Shown here piece by piece: positions 18,092-26,361 of a stretch of DNA of 64,000 bases. Both the position numbers and the translations under genes were made by a program. Position 1 is the first letter of the stretch, and each line of letters begins with the position of its first letter. This DNA is from Cohnella cholangitidis (lineage in GTDB: Bacteria > Bacillota > Bacilli > Paenibacillales > Paenibacillaceae): assembly GCF_014107495.1 (NCBI RefSeq), contig NZ_CP041969.1:248001-312000 (forward strand), written 5' to 3'. The notes under the pieces were generated by a model. That model saw nothing but the letters and a program-made list of their open reading frames with translations. It ran no database searches and was not told where the DNA came from.

Positions 18092-19372
18092 TTACATCAA
18101 ATATCTCAAATAAATATATACGCTCGAAATGATAACCGTAAGGATCATGATCGGAAAACCGACCATCAAATACTTCATGAACGTGATCGGATGACCTTCC
18201 TTAGCAGCCATTCCGGCGACGATCAGATTGGCGCTAGCTCCAATCAGCGCGCCGTTTCCTCCCAAGCAAGCCCCCAGCGCCAAGCTCCACCAGAGCGGTT
18301 CTAGGTTATCCATACCCATTAAACCCATTTCCTGAATCATCGGGATCATCGTCGCGACGAACGGAATGTTATCGAGAAAGGCCGAAGCGATCGCGCTTAG
18401 CCATAAGATCAGCATCGAGGTCGCCGTCAAGTCGCCTCCCGTCCATTCGATCGCCTTATCGGCCAACTGCGAGATAACCCCGGTCTCGACCAACCCGGAT
18501 ACGAGCACGAACAAACCGACGAAGAAAAAGATCGTCATCCACTCGACTTTGGCGAACGCTTCCTCCATTTTATGTTCTCCGGTTAGCAGCAAGAGGAGAA
18601 AGGCGCCGGCAAGAGCGACCGTCGCCGACTCCAGATGAAGCAGCTGATGCGTGAAAAAGCCGACAATCGTTAAGCTTAGAACGATTAAGCATTTGTTCAA
18701 CAGTTTGGAATCGGTGATCATTTTTTTCTCGTCAAGCTCCATGATTCCTCTCTTGAGCTCGTCGGTCGTACGAATGCTCTTGCGGTATAGCCAGACGAAT
18801 ATCGGGATCGTTACGACCATGACGATGGCTACGACAGGGGCAAGATTCACGATAAAATCCATGAAGCTCAGCTCCTTAACCGCGCTTCCGATCATGATGT
18901 TCGGCGGATCTCCGATCAACGTCGCGGTTCCCCCGATGTTGGATGCCATAATCTGCGTAATCAGGAACGGAATCGGATTGACCTTCAGTTGCCTCGTTAT
19001 GCTAAACGTAACGGGAACCATTAGCAGCACGGTCGTCACGTTGTCCAAGAAAGCGGATCCGACGGCGGTGATAAGCGACAACGAGACGAGGATGCGGACG
19101 GGCTCGCCTTTCGACTTCTTGGCCGCGTAAACCGCGATCGATTTGAACAGTCCCGTTTCCGCCGTAACGCTAACGATGATCATCATTCCGATCAGTAAAC
19201 CCAGAGTATTGAAGTCGATATGATGCAGGGCCGTCTCTTGGTCTACGATTCCAAGGGCGACCATCAAAATGCCTCCGATCATAGCGACGATCGTGCGATG
19301 GATTTTTTCCGAGACGATAAGCGCGTAAATAACTAAAAAGATGCCGATTGCCCATAGTGCTTGCTGTTCCAT
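18092..19372 (-). CDS. ArsB/NhaD-family (ion transporter superfamily) membrane protein
   Basis: 426 residues, about 11-12 hydrophobic segments. The two pseudo-symmetric hairpins are clear: SAFLDNVTTVLLMVPVTF with NIGGTATLIGDPPNIMIG in the first half, and SAFLDNIPFVATMIPM with GACLGGNGALIGASANLIVAG in the second. This is the signature of the ArsB/NhaD/P-protein group (Na+/H+ antiport, arsenite or dicarboxylate transport). No ars genes are nearby, so arsenic resistance is not supported. The nearest guess is cation/proton antiport. Single gene. Confidence 0.85.
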   Translation of the reverse strand: MEQQALWAIGIFLVIYALIVSEKIHRTIVAMIGGILMVALGIVDQETALHHIDFNTLGLLIGMMIIVSVTAETGLFKSIAVYAAKKSKGEPVRILVSLSLITAVGSAFLDNVTTVLLMVPVTFSITRQLKVNPIPFLITQIMASNIGGTATLIGDPPNIMIGSAVKELSFMDFIVNLAPVVAIVMVVTIPIFVWLYRKSIRTTDELKRGIMELDEKKMITDSKLLNKCLIVLSLTIVGFFTHQLLHLESATVALAGAFLLLLLTGEHKMEEAFAKVEWMTIFFFVGLFVLVSGLVETGVISQLADKAIEWTGGDLTATSMLILWLSAIASAFLDNIPFVATMIPMIQEMGLMGMDNLEPLWWSLALGACLGGNGALIGASANLIVAGMAAKEGHPITFMKYLMVGFPIMILTVIISSVYIYLRYLM

Positions 19373-19482
19373 AATGATCCTCCTTAAGATGGAATGCCCT
19401 CATGATGTCCAAATTTCGGCAGAGCCATCCACGCTCACCAACAGGTTTGATACAAATTGTAACTATAAAAATAGCAAAAAAG

Positions 19483-19503
19483 AGCCTGCTGGTGGCAGGC
19501 TCC
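19483..19503 (-). terminator. Terminator of the L-galactose operon
   Basis: GAGCCTGC (19483-19490) pairs with GCAGGCTC (19496-19503). Read on the minus strand it is followed by six T. It lies downstream of the last operon gene. Confidence 0.85.
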
Positions 19504-19564
19504 TCCGGTTGTTCCTATTTAGTTCATCATTAGATCTATCATAGCCTAACAATCGGTCTGTTGT

Positions 19565-20581
19565 CTATAGTTCAACCATCGCTTTAATGACTTTCGATTC
19601 CGGCTTCAGCCAAGTTTCGAATTGGCCGATCATGCCTTCGAACGAAGAACGGTGCGTAATGTAGCTGTCCACGTCGATGCCGCCGCTCTTCACCGCGTCG
19701 TACACGTTGGCGAAGTCCTCTTTGGTCGCGTTGCGGCTTCCCATCAGCGTCAGCTCGCGCTTATGGAATTCCGGGTCGTTAAAGGCGATATCCGCTTTCA
19801 CCAAGCCGACGTACACGAGCCGGCCGCCATGGGCGACTAACCCGAATGCATCCGTCATCGACCTTGCGTTCCCTGTCGCGTCAAAGACGACCGTCGGGAA
19901 GTCTCCTCCCGTTAGCTCAGCCAGCTTCTCTTGCGGGTTCTGGAGGGCATTCACGGTTTCGTCTACGTTCGCCCATGCGCGACAGAAGGCAAGCCTCTCT
20001 TCGTTAATATCCATCGCGATTACCCGGGCTCCCGCGTATTTGGCGAACGCCATCACGCCTAAGCCGATAGGCCCTCCGCCGATGACAAGCACGGTCTCGC
20101 CTTTAAGCAGACCGGATCTTCTGACCGCATGCGCTCCGATGCTGAGCGGTTCCAATACCGCCGTTTGGTCGAAGGTCAAGCCGTTCGTTTGAATCAAATG
20201 GGTAACCGGAACCGAGATCCTCTCCCGCATCCCCCCGTCGATATGAACGCCGAGCACCCTCATGGAGGTACAGCAATTGGTTTTGCCGTTCCGGCAAGCC
20301 ACGCACTTACCGCAATGCATATAAGGGATCACGCTAACCTGATCTCCTGCCGCAAGCCCCGCTTCATTGTCGCCGATCCGCTCGATAACGCCCGCCAATT
20401 CGTGTCCAAGCACGCGCGGGTAAGTGAAGAACGGCTGATTGCCCTTGAAGGCGTGCAGATCCGTTCCGCAAATCCCCACTCTGCGAATACGGACGATGGC
20501 TTCCCCCTCCACGAAGTTAGGTTCAGGAAGATCTTCCACTAAGTTAAAACGTTCGATTTCTTCGCACACGATTCCTCGCAT
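19565..20581 (-). CDS. lgoD: Zinc-dependent L-galactonate 5-dehydrogenase (LgoD-like)
   Basis: 338 residues from an ATG with GGGGGAG upstream. Medium-chain zinc alcohol dehydrogenase: catalytic zinc region GICGTDLHAF and GHE, structural zinc cysteines CGKCVACRNGKTNCC, Rossmann GGGPIG. Several long blocks match E. coli LgoD/YjjN as I remember it: GNQPFF.YPRVLGHE, HAVRR, and DPEFHKRELTLMGSRNATKEDFA. LgoD oxidises L-galactonate to D-tagaturonate with NAD+. It is the last gene of the five-gene operon that also supplies the lactonase upstream of this step and the tagaturonate reductase downstream of it. This context makes the call specific rather than generic. Confidence 0.8.
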   Translation of the reverse strand: MRGIVCEEIERFNLVEDLPEPNFVEGEAIVRIRRVGICGTDLHAFKGNQPFFTYPRVLGHELAGVIERIGDNEAGLAAGDQVSVIPYMHCGKCVACRNGKTNCCTSMRVLGVHIDGGMRERISVPVTHLIQTNGLTFDQTAVLEPLSIGAHAVRRSGLLKGETVLVIGGGPIGLGVMAFAKYAGARVIAMDINEERLAFCRAWANVDETVNALQNPQEKLAELTGGDFPTVVFDATGNARSMTDAFGLVAHGGRLVYVGLVKADIAFNDPEFHKRELTLMGSRNATKEDFANVYDAVKSGGIDVDSYITHRSSFEGMIGQFETWLKPESKVIKAMVEL

Positions 20582-20596
20582 CGTAAACAACTCCCC

Positions 20597-21541
20597 CTAT
20601 GTCTTGATTCCAAAGTTGTATTCCGGTCTTCCGCTTACCCACGTCAAATCATGCACGGGCTCAAGAATGTCCAGTACGTCCTTAAGCAACTCTTCATCGA
20701 TAGGCTCGTCCGTCCACGCCGCGTTATTCCGAATGTTAACGGGATTCGCCGTACTGACGAGAGTCGTCGGAATCTGTTCGTTAGCCGTCGAATATTGGAC
20801 GGCCAGCTTGGCGATATCGAACCCCCGGCTTGCGCATAGTTCCGCCGCGCGCAGGCATTTCGCTTTCAGTTCCGGGCTGGCCAGATGCCAGTCCGGCGTT
20901 CCTCGAGCGCTCAGCAATCCCATCGACAACGGAGAGGCGTTGACGAGCCCGATCCCTTTCCGCTCCAGCAACGGCAACAATCCGAGCAAGGCGGTATCGT
21001 TCAAGGAATAATGGCAATAAGAAATGATCGCGTCCACTTCGATCTGCGGAAGCAACGTCTCGAACAAGGAGATCGGCAGCCCGCAGATGCCGTAGTAACG
21101 GATTTTACCTTCCGCTTTCAAGCGTTGCAGCGTCGGGATCGCTTCTTCCAGAATAATATCGGAAGAAACGAACTCGATATCGTGCAGATAGAGAATGTCG
21201 ACGTAGTCGGTATTCAGCCGGGCAAAGCTCTCTTCCAAGCTTGTCGCGATCCGCTTCGCGCTGAAGTCGAACTGGTCAACTCCGTAACGTCCGGCTTTTG
21301 TCGATAACAAGAACCGATCGCGAGGAAGCTCCTTGATCGCTTTGCCCAATACCGTCTCCGCCTTCGTCAGCCCGTAATAGGGAGACACGTCGATATAATT
21401 GATTCCCGAATCCAGCGCTTCATTCACGGTACGAATCGCTTCCGATTCGTTCGTCTCGCGGAACACCGATCCAAGCGAGGAGGCCCCGAAGCTCAAGACG
21501 GATACGTCCAATCCGGTCTGGCCAAGCGCGCGATACTTCAC
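20597..21541 (-). CDS. Aldo/keto reductase, L-galactose dehydrogenase-like
   Basis: 314 residues, (beta/alpha)8 AKR. The catalytic Tyr lies in SPYYGLTKAE and the Lys in LSTKAGRYG. Whole stretches resemble plant L-galactose dehydrogenase as I remember it: FGASSLGSVF, DFSAKRI..S.EES, YVDILYLHDIEF, SYCHYSLNDTALL.LLP, ASPLSMGLLSARG.P.WHLASPELK, and ILEPVHDLTW.SG. The relatives oxidise L-galactose (some L-fucose or other aldoses) at C1 to the lactone with NAD(P)+. The stop overlaps the start codon of nothing downstream; its own start shares one base with the stop of the altronate dehydratase gene. Position in the operon supports oxidation of L-galactose as the first step. Confidence 0.8.
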   Translation of the reverse strand: MKYRALGQTGLDVSVLSFGASSLGSVFRETNESEAIRTVNEALDSGINYIDVSPYYGLTKAETVLGKAIKELPRDRFLLSTKAGRYGVDQFDFSAKRIATSLEESFARLNTDYVDILYLHDIEFVSSDIILEEAIPTLQRLKAEGKIRYYGICGLPISLFETLLPQIEVDAIISYCHYSLNDTALLGLLPLLERKGIGLVNASPLSMGLLSARGTPDWHLASPELKAKCLRAAELCASRGFDIAKLAVQYSTANEQIPTTLVSTANPVNIRNNAAWTDEPIDEELLKDVLDILEPVHDLTWVSGRPEYNFGIKT

Positions 21542-23034
21542 TACAGGATCACCCCGTCCTTGAATATGGCGATTTCGCGGAATCCGTTCGCTTCATTGTG
21601 CGTTTGCACGTCCCCTGAAGCGATATCCAGCAGTTTGTTCCACAGCTCTTCCGTCAATTGATCCATTCCTTTGCCGTTCAGAAGCTGTCCGGCATCGTAA
21701 TCGATCCAATTTTTCTTGCGGCCGGCAAGCTCGCTGTTCGTCGAGATCTTGACTGTAGGCACCGGTCCGCCGAACGGAGTTCCCCTGCCCGTTGTGAACA
21801 GAACGATATGCGCGCCTCCCGCGGACAGCGCCGTGACGGAGACGAGATCGTTACCGGGCGCCTCCAACAGGTTAAGCCCTTCCTTATGAACCCTCTCGCC
21901 GTAAGGGATAACGTCGGTGACGATCGAGTGTCCGCCCTTCTGCGTGCAGCCTAACGATTTCTCTTCCAGCGTGCTAATTCCACCGGCCTTATTGCCAGGA
22001 GATGGATTCTCGTAGATCTCCTGGTCGTGGCGAATGAAATATTGCTTGAAGTCATTCACGAGCGAAACGATCCGCCCGAACACTTCCTCGTCCTTCGCAC
22101 GGTTCATCAGAATCGTCTCCGCCCCGAACATTTCGGGCACTTCGGTCAAGATTGCCGTGCCTCCCGTTGCGATCAGCCTGTCCGATACGGTTCCTACGAG
22201 CGGATTCGCCGTTATGCCGGACAAGCCGTCGGAGCCTCCGCACTTCAAGCCTAGCTTCAGCTTGGATGCGGGTACGGTCTCGCGCTCGAACCGTTCCGCG
22301 TATTCGACAAGTTCCTCGATCAGAGCAAGACCCTCTTCGAGTTCATCTTCGACGTCTTGGGATCTCATGAACTTGATCCGGTTCGCGTCGAACTCCCCGA
22401 TCGCCTGCTTGAACGCATCGATCTGGTTGTTCTCGCAGCCAAGGCCGATGACCAACACGCCCGCCGCGTTCGGATGGTTGACAAGCGAAGCGAGCAGCTT
22501 CTGCGTATACTTCAGATCGTCTCCGAGCTGGGAACAGCCGAACGGATGAGAGAAGTGGTACACGCCGTCCACTCTTCCCCGATGCAGCGAGTTAGCCCGG
22601 TTCGCGATCACTTCGCATGTTTTGTTAATGCAGCCTACCGTGTTGATGATCCATATCTCATTGCGGATGCCTATCTCTCCGTTGACGCGCACATACCCTT
22701 GAAACGTTTGTCTGAGCGGTTTTTGCGCTTGCGTAACAGGCGGAGTCGGCTCGTATTGATAGTCTAAAAATCCTTTTAAGCCCGTTCTAAGATTGTGCGT
22801 GTGCACCCAAACTCCGGGAGGAAGATCCTCCTTCGCTTTCCCGATCGAATAACCGAACTTCAACACGTCCTGCCCTTCGGCGACCGGTTTGGTCAAGATT
22901 TTATGCCCTTTCGGCACGTCACCCGACAAGGTCAAGCTCGATCCGTCCTCAAGGAAGACGACCTCCCCCGCCGAGAATTCTCTTAGCGCAATCACCACTT
23001 GATCGTTAGCCGACAATCTTATCCAATCGCTCAT
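21541..23034 (-). CDS. uxaA: Altronate dehydratase UxaA
   Basis: 497 residues, the full UxaA length. The N-terminal SAF-like domain (residues 1-95, ending GVWVHTHNLRTGL) is followed by the large catalytic domain with NEIWIINTVGCINKTCEVIA, HPFGCSQLGDD, GLKCGGSDGLSGITANPLVG and EKSLGCTQKGGHS. It removes water from D-altronate to give 2-keto-3-deoxy-D-gluconate, using iron or another divalent metal. It overlaps uxaB by 4 bases (ATGA) and the aldo/keto reductase by 1, so the operon is tightly coupled. No KDG kinase or aldolase is present in this window to finish the route. Confidence 0.92.
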   Translation of the reverse strand: MSDWIRLSANDQVVIALREFSAGEVVFLEDGSSLTLSGDVPKGHKILTKPVAEGQDVLKFGYSIGKAKEDLPPGVWVHTHNLRTGLKGFLDYQYEPTPPVTQAQKPLRQTFQGYVRVNGEIGIRNEIWIINTVGCINKTCEVIANRANSLHRGRVDGVYHFSHPFGCSQLGDDLKYTQKLLASLVNHPNAAGVLVIGLGCENNQIDAFKQAIGEFDANRIKFMRSQDVEDELEEGLALIEELVEYAERFERETVPASKLKLGLKCGGSDGLSGITANPLVGTVSDRLIATGGTAILTEVPEMFGAETILMNRAKDEEVFGRIVSLVNDFKQYFIRHDQEIYENPSPGNKAGGISTLEEKSLGCTQKGGHSIVTDVIPYGERVHKEGLNLLEAPGNDLVSVTALSAGGAHIVLFTTGRGTPFGGPVPTVKISTNSELAGRKKNWIDYDAGQLLNGKGMDQLTEELWNKLLDIASGDVQTHNEANGFREIAIFKDGVIL

Positions 23035-24527
23035 TGCTGCTCCTCCTTAGCTGTCCACCCTGCCAACGTTTCCGTTACTTCGGACGCGAGTCCGTTCCAA
23101 CGCGCCAAATCTTCGCCCCAGAGGGTTTCATCCGATAGAATCCGAGTTACGGTCGCGATCAGCGCTTCATTCGCATGCTCAGCGTCCGCCCATATGCCGG
23201 CTAACGTATCCAGCACCTTCGCGTCGTCGCGAACGGTATATGGCTGTCCGCTCAACGACCGGCCTTCGAATTGATCGCCGTTGCGTTTTACATGGTAATA
23301 GCGCACTAATCCCGCGAGTCCTTGCGCCAAGCCGGTCGGCACTCGCTCTCCCCGCTGGGCGTAATAAGAGAGCGAAGGAATCAGTCGCGTCTTAAACTTG
23401 CTGATGCTATTCATCGCGATATCCGCGAGCCGATGGCGAATATACGGGTTTAGATATCGTTCGAACACGGCGTCGGCGTAATCTCTCATCTCCCGTGCCG
23501 GATACGGAAGCGATGGAATAATCTCCTCATAAACCGTAGAGCGGACGAACGCTCCCAGCTTCTCGTGCTCCATCAGCTCGCGAACGTGCTCGACTCCATG
23601 CAGAATGCCGATCGGAGTCATGAGCGTGTGCGCCCCGTTAAGAATACGAACTTTGCGTTGCTGGAATGGCTTTAAGTCCTCTACCCATTGCACGTTAAGC
23701 CCGGAACGATTAAACGGCAGCTCTTCGTCCAGCTCGGGCTCGCCTTCGATCGCCCACAGATGATAAGGCTCCGCCGTGCATAGCAAGCCGTCCTCGTATC
23801 CCCATTCCGCGAACCATTGCTCCGCTTGTACCCGATCCGGGTAACCGGTTACGATCCGGTCGACGAGGGAATTTAGGAACCGATTGTGTCTTTGAACCCA
23901 ATCCACGAAGGTTTCCGGCAGCTCCCAATCCGTCGCGTATTTAAGTACGGCCTCCTTAAGCGCGTCGCCGTTTCTCTCCAACAGCTCGCAAGGCAGCAGA
24001 ATAAGTCCGCGATCAGCCGCCCCGTCGAACTTTAAGTACCTCCGATAGAGCAAGTACGCGACTTTGCCGGGAAACGATACGATAGGCGCACCTTCCGTTA
24101 ACTCTTCCGGCCGATACACGAGACCCGCTTCGGTCGTATTCGAAACGATAAAACGCAACTCCGGGCTTACCGCCAATTCGACCATCCGGGCCCAATCGCC
24201 ATAGGGATCGAACGCTTCGGAGAAAACCGATATCACCTCTTTGCGTTCGACGCTTGCTCCGTTCTCGAGACCGCGAATGACAAGCGTATATAAGCCGTCT
24301 TGTCCGGCTAGTGCGTCAATCTTAGGTTTCCCCGAAGGACGGGGCTGCGTGACCGCTACGCTTCCTTGAAACAAGCCTTGCTTGCGCGATTCGTGAACCA
24401 TCCAATCGAAGAATCCGCGTAGAAAATTGCCTTCTCCTATCTGCAGCACCGTTACCGGACTTGCGCTTGTCTCTTTCGGAAGCTTCGCTTCTTCGTCTTG
24501 TAGAGCCGATCGATTTAATTGTCTCAT
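23031..24527 (-). CDS. uxaB: Tagaturonate reductase UxaB
   Basis: 498 residues, matching UxaB of the mannitol dehydrogenase superfamily. The Rossmann start is VLQIGEGNFLRGFFDWMVHE, and the catalytic-domain blocks are KVRILNGAHTLMTPIGILHG and RYLNPYIRHRLADIAMNSISKFKTRLIPSL, the last holding the lysine and histidine used in catalysis. It reduces D-tagaturonate to D-altronate with NADH. It overlaps the lactonase gene by 4 bases and uxaA by 4 bases. UxaC isomerase, needed for galacturonate use, is absent, so the tagaturonate more likely comes from L-galactonate here. Confidence 0.93.
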   Translation of the reverse strand: MRQLNRSALQDEEAKLPKETSASPVTVLQIGEGNFLRGFFDWMVHESRKQGLFQGSVAVTQPRPSGKPKIDALAGQDGLYTLVIRGLENGASVERKEVISVFSEAFDPYGDWARMVELAVSPELRFIVSNTTEAGLVYRPEELTEGAPIVSFPGKVAYLLYRRYLKFDGAADRGLILLPCELLERNGDALKEAVLKYATDWELPETFVDWVQRHNRFLNSLVDRIVTGYPDRVQAEQWFAEWGYEDGLLCTAEPYHLWAIEGEPELDEELPFNRSGLNVQWVEDLKPFQQRKVRILNGAHTLMTPIGILHGVEHVRELMEHEKLGAFVRSTVYEEIIPSLPYPAREMRDYADAVFERYLNPYIRHRLADIAMNSISKFKTRLIPSLSYYAQRGERVPTGLAQGLAGLVRYYHVKRNGDQFEGRSLSGQPYTVRDDAKVLDTLAGIWADAEHANEALIATVTRILSDETLWGEDLARWNGLASEVTETLAGWTAKEEQQ

Positions 24528-25354
24528 CGTTTGTAGAACTCCTTCGCGTTTTCTCCGAACAGCCTAGCGCGTTCGCGTTCGCCCCAGCTTTCCGGCAGCG
24601 CTCGTTCAACGATCTCGATCACTTGATCGTAACTCGCGGACAGCAAGCAAACCGGCCAGTCGCTGCCGAACATGACGCGTTCGGGGCCGAATAGTTCAAG
24701 CGCGTGGCGAATATAAGGGGTAAAATGTCCGGAATCCCACTTGCCGTGATCGGCCTCGGTCACCATTCCGGACAACTTGCAATAGATACCGGGATGCTTG
24801 GCAATGCTCTTCATCCGGCTTAACCAAGGCTCTATCTCGCCGGCGGCGATTCGCGGCTTGCCGATATGATCGATAACGCCGCGCAAACCGGGTACTTGAT
24901 CGAGAAGCCGGGCGAGCGGTTCGAGCTGATGGGACACGACAAGCAGATCTATAGGAATATCTTCCTCCGCGTAGGAGCGAAGCGCTTTCACGAAATGCGG
25001 TTCAAGAATCTTCGAAGCGTCCGGCATCTCTTGGATCATTATGCGGAATCCGACGAATTTGGGGTGCCTACGGAATCGTTCGAAATGGGAGCGATGGTCC
25101 GGGTCGTTCAAATCCAGCCACCCGACGACTCCGACGATCGTATCGGATTCGTCCGCGAGCGTAAGAATATAATCCGTCTCCTCAATCGTAGGCGCGGCTT
25201 GCACGAGAATCGTTCCGTCCAATCGATGCTCCGTCAAATGGGAAACGAGGTGCTCGGGCAAATAATCGCGATAGAGCGTGGGCAGCTCGGGCGTTATCCA
25301 GCCGTAATCGTTGCGGGACATGGTCCAAAAATGCTGATGGGCATCCAGTCTCAT
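24524..25354 (-). CDS. Amidohydrolase-family sugar lactonase (L-galactono/L-fuconolactonase-like)
   Basis: 276 residues from MRLDAHQHFW, the normal start of this family; an in-frame codon further upstream has no better ribosome site. COG3618-type amidohydrolase: metal motif DAHQHFW (4-10), RGVIDHIGKPRI, CKLSGMVTEAD and MFGSDWPVCLLSASY with the catalytic Asp. Characterised relatives open L-fucono-1,4-, L-rhamnono- or L-galactono-lactone. First gene of the leftward operon, 140 bases from the divergent AraC gene. Between a galactose dehydrogenase and an L-galactonate dehydrogenase the expected substrate is L-galactonolactone. Confidence 0.85.
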   Translation of the reverse strand: MRLDAHQHFWTMSRNDYGWITPELPTLYRDYLPEHLVSHLTEHRLDGTILVQAAPTIEETDYILTLADESDTIVGVVGWLDLNDPDHRSHFERFRRHPKFVGFRIMIQEMPDASKILEPHFVKALRSYAEEDIPIDLLVVSHQLEPLARLLDQVPGLRGVIDHIGKPRIAAGEIEPWLSRMKSIAKHPGIYCKLSGMVTEADHGKWDSGHFTPYIRHALELFGPERVMFGSDWPVCLLSASYDQVIEIVERALPESWGERERARLFGENAKEFYKR

Positions 25355-25418
25355 AACCGAGCATTCTCCTTTGCTTTTCAAGCTTATGCTTTTATTTTAT
25401 CAGCTATTTTTAACATAA

Positions 25419-25451
25419 ATAGAGTTTATATTTGCACGATTGTACTCTATT
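25419..25451. promoter_or_regulatory. Inverted repeat in the divergent lactonase/AraC promoter region
   Basis: AATAGAGT (25419-25426) and ACTCTATT (25444-25451) are perfect 8-base arms 17 bases apart, lying in the 140-base gap between the operon and its divergent AraC-type gene. The spacing is two to three helical turns centre to centre, suited to an AraC dimer. Confidence 0.5.
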
Positions 25452-25494
25452 TTGATATTTTAAAGAGACCCCTAGCATGAAGGAGGATTGTCGA

Positions 25495-26358
25495 ATGAAT
25501 CCGGTTCGCAAATCGTTCTCTAACGATCCGTTATTTCCCTTTGATCTTGTATTTAAAGATACGAAAAGCCCGGAGCGAGAGCTGCCGGACCATCTTCACG
25601 ATCGCTATGAATGGATCTATGTATACGCTGGCAAAGGCAGGTTGTTCATCGACCAGAAGTTCTACGACATGGGCGCGGGCGACCTGTTCCTTATCCCCGG
25701 CAACTCCATCCATCGGGCATTTCCCGATCCGCTTGAGCCGGTTACGTCTACGGCCGTTTTTTTCGCGCCGACCCTGATCTCGACCGAAAATTACGATGAT
25801 TCTTACAACGGCTTGCGCTGCTTTGACCTGGCCAAAAAGAGAAAGCAGTATAAACTCGAGACGACGGAGCAAATGCGTGGTTACACGGAAGACGTATTGG
25901 AAAACATCCGATCGGAGCTGGAGTTGAAAAAGCCGGGGTATCGGCACGCCGTTTCGCTTCAGTTGCAGCAATGGCTGCTTCGAGTTAACCGCGATTCGCT
26001 TCCCGACCATCCGGAAGATCATGAGGATTCCAGAATCGGTCCCCAATGGATGAAGGATATTCTCGGTTACATAGCTAACCATCCGGACGAAGACTTAGGG
26101 TTATCCGCGTTAGCGCAGCAGGCCTCGGTAACGGCTGCCCACTTCTCGCGCGTGTTTAAGCAACTGACCGGAATGAACGTCACCGATTACGTCAACGCCA
26201 AACGAATCGTTCAAGCCAAAGAGCTGCTCCAAGAGACGGACGAGAGCATCGGATCGATCGCCGAACGTTGCGGATTCGAGAGTCTCCCTCACTTCCATCG
26301 CATCTTCAAGCGAATTACGGGACTTACTCCCGGGGCCTATAAACGAGGAAAAGGCTAA
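25495..26358 (+). CDS. AraC family regulator of the L-galactose operon
   Basis: 287 residues from the ATG that follows AAGGAGG at 8 bases. The N-terminal cupin sensor domain (about 15-140) has H-x-H (DHLHDRYEWIYVYAGKGRLFIDQ) and LIPGNSIHRA. The C-terminal double helix-turn-helix (about 190-287) reads LSALAQQASVTAAHFSRVFKQLTGMNVTDYVNAKRI and IGSIAERCGFESLPHFHRIFKRITGLTPGAYKR. Divergent from the five-gene operon with an inverted repeat between them, so local activation by L-galactose or a pathway intermediate is the likely role. The ligand is inferred. Confidence 0.85.
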   Translation: MNPVRKSFSNDPLFPFDLVFKDTKSPERELPDHLHDRYEWIYVYAGKGRLFIDQKFYDMGAGDLFLIPGNSIHRAFPDPLEPVTSTAVFFAPTLISTENYDDSYNGLRCFDLAKKRKQYKLETTEQMRGYTEDVLENIRSELELKKPGYRHAVSLQLQQWLLRVNRDSLPDHPEDHEDSRIGPQWMKDILGYIANHPDEDLGLSALAQQASVTAAHFSRVFKQLTGMNVTDYVNAKRIVQAKELLQETDESIGSIAERCGFESLPHFHRIFKRITGLTPGAYKRGKG

Positions 26359-26361
26359 GCC

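Noticed and set aside
18092..19372. Arsenite efflux pump
   Set aside because: The fold fits ArsB relatives, but no arsR or arsC is near and the family includes antiporters and dicarboxylate carriers.
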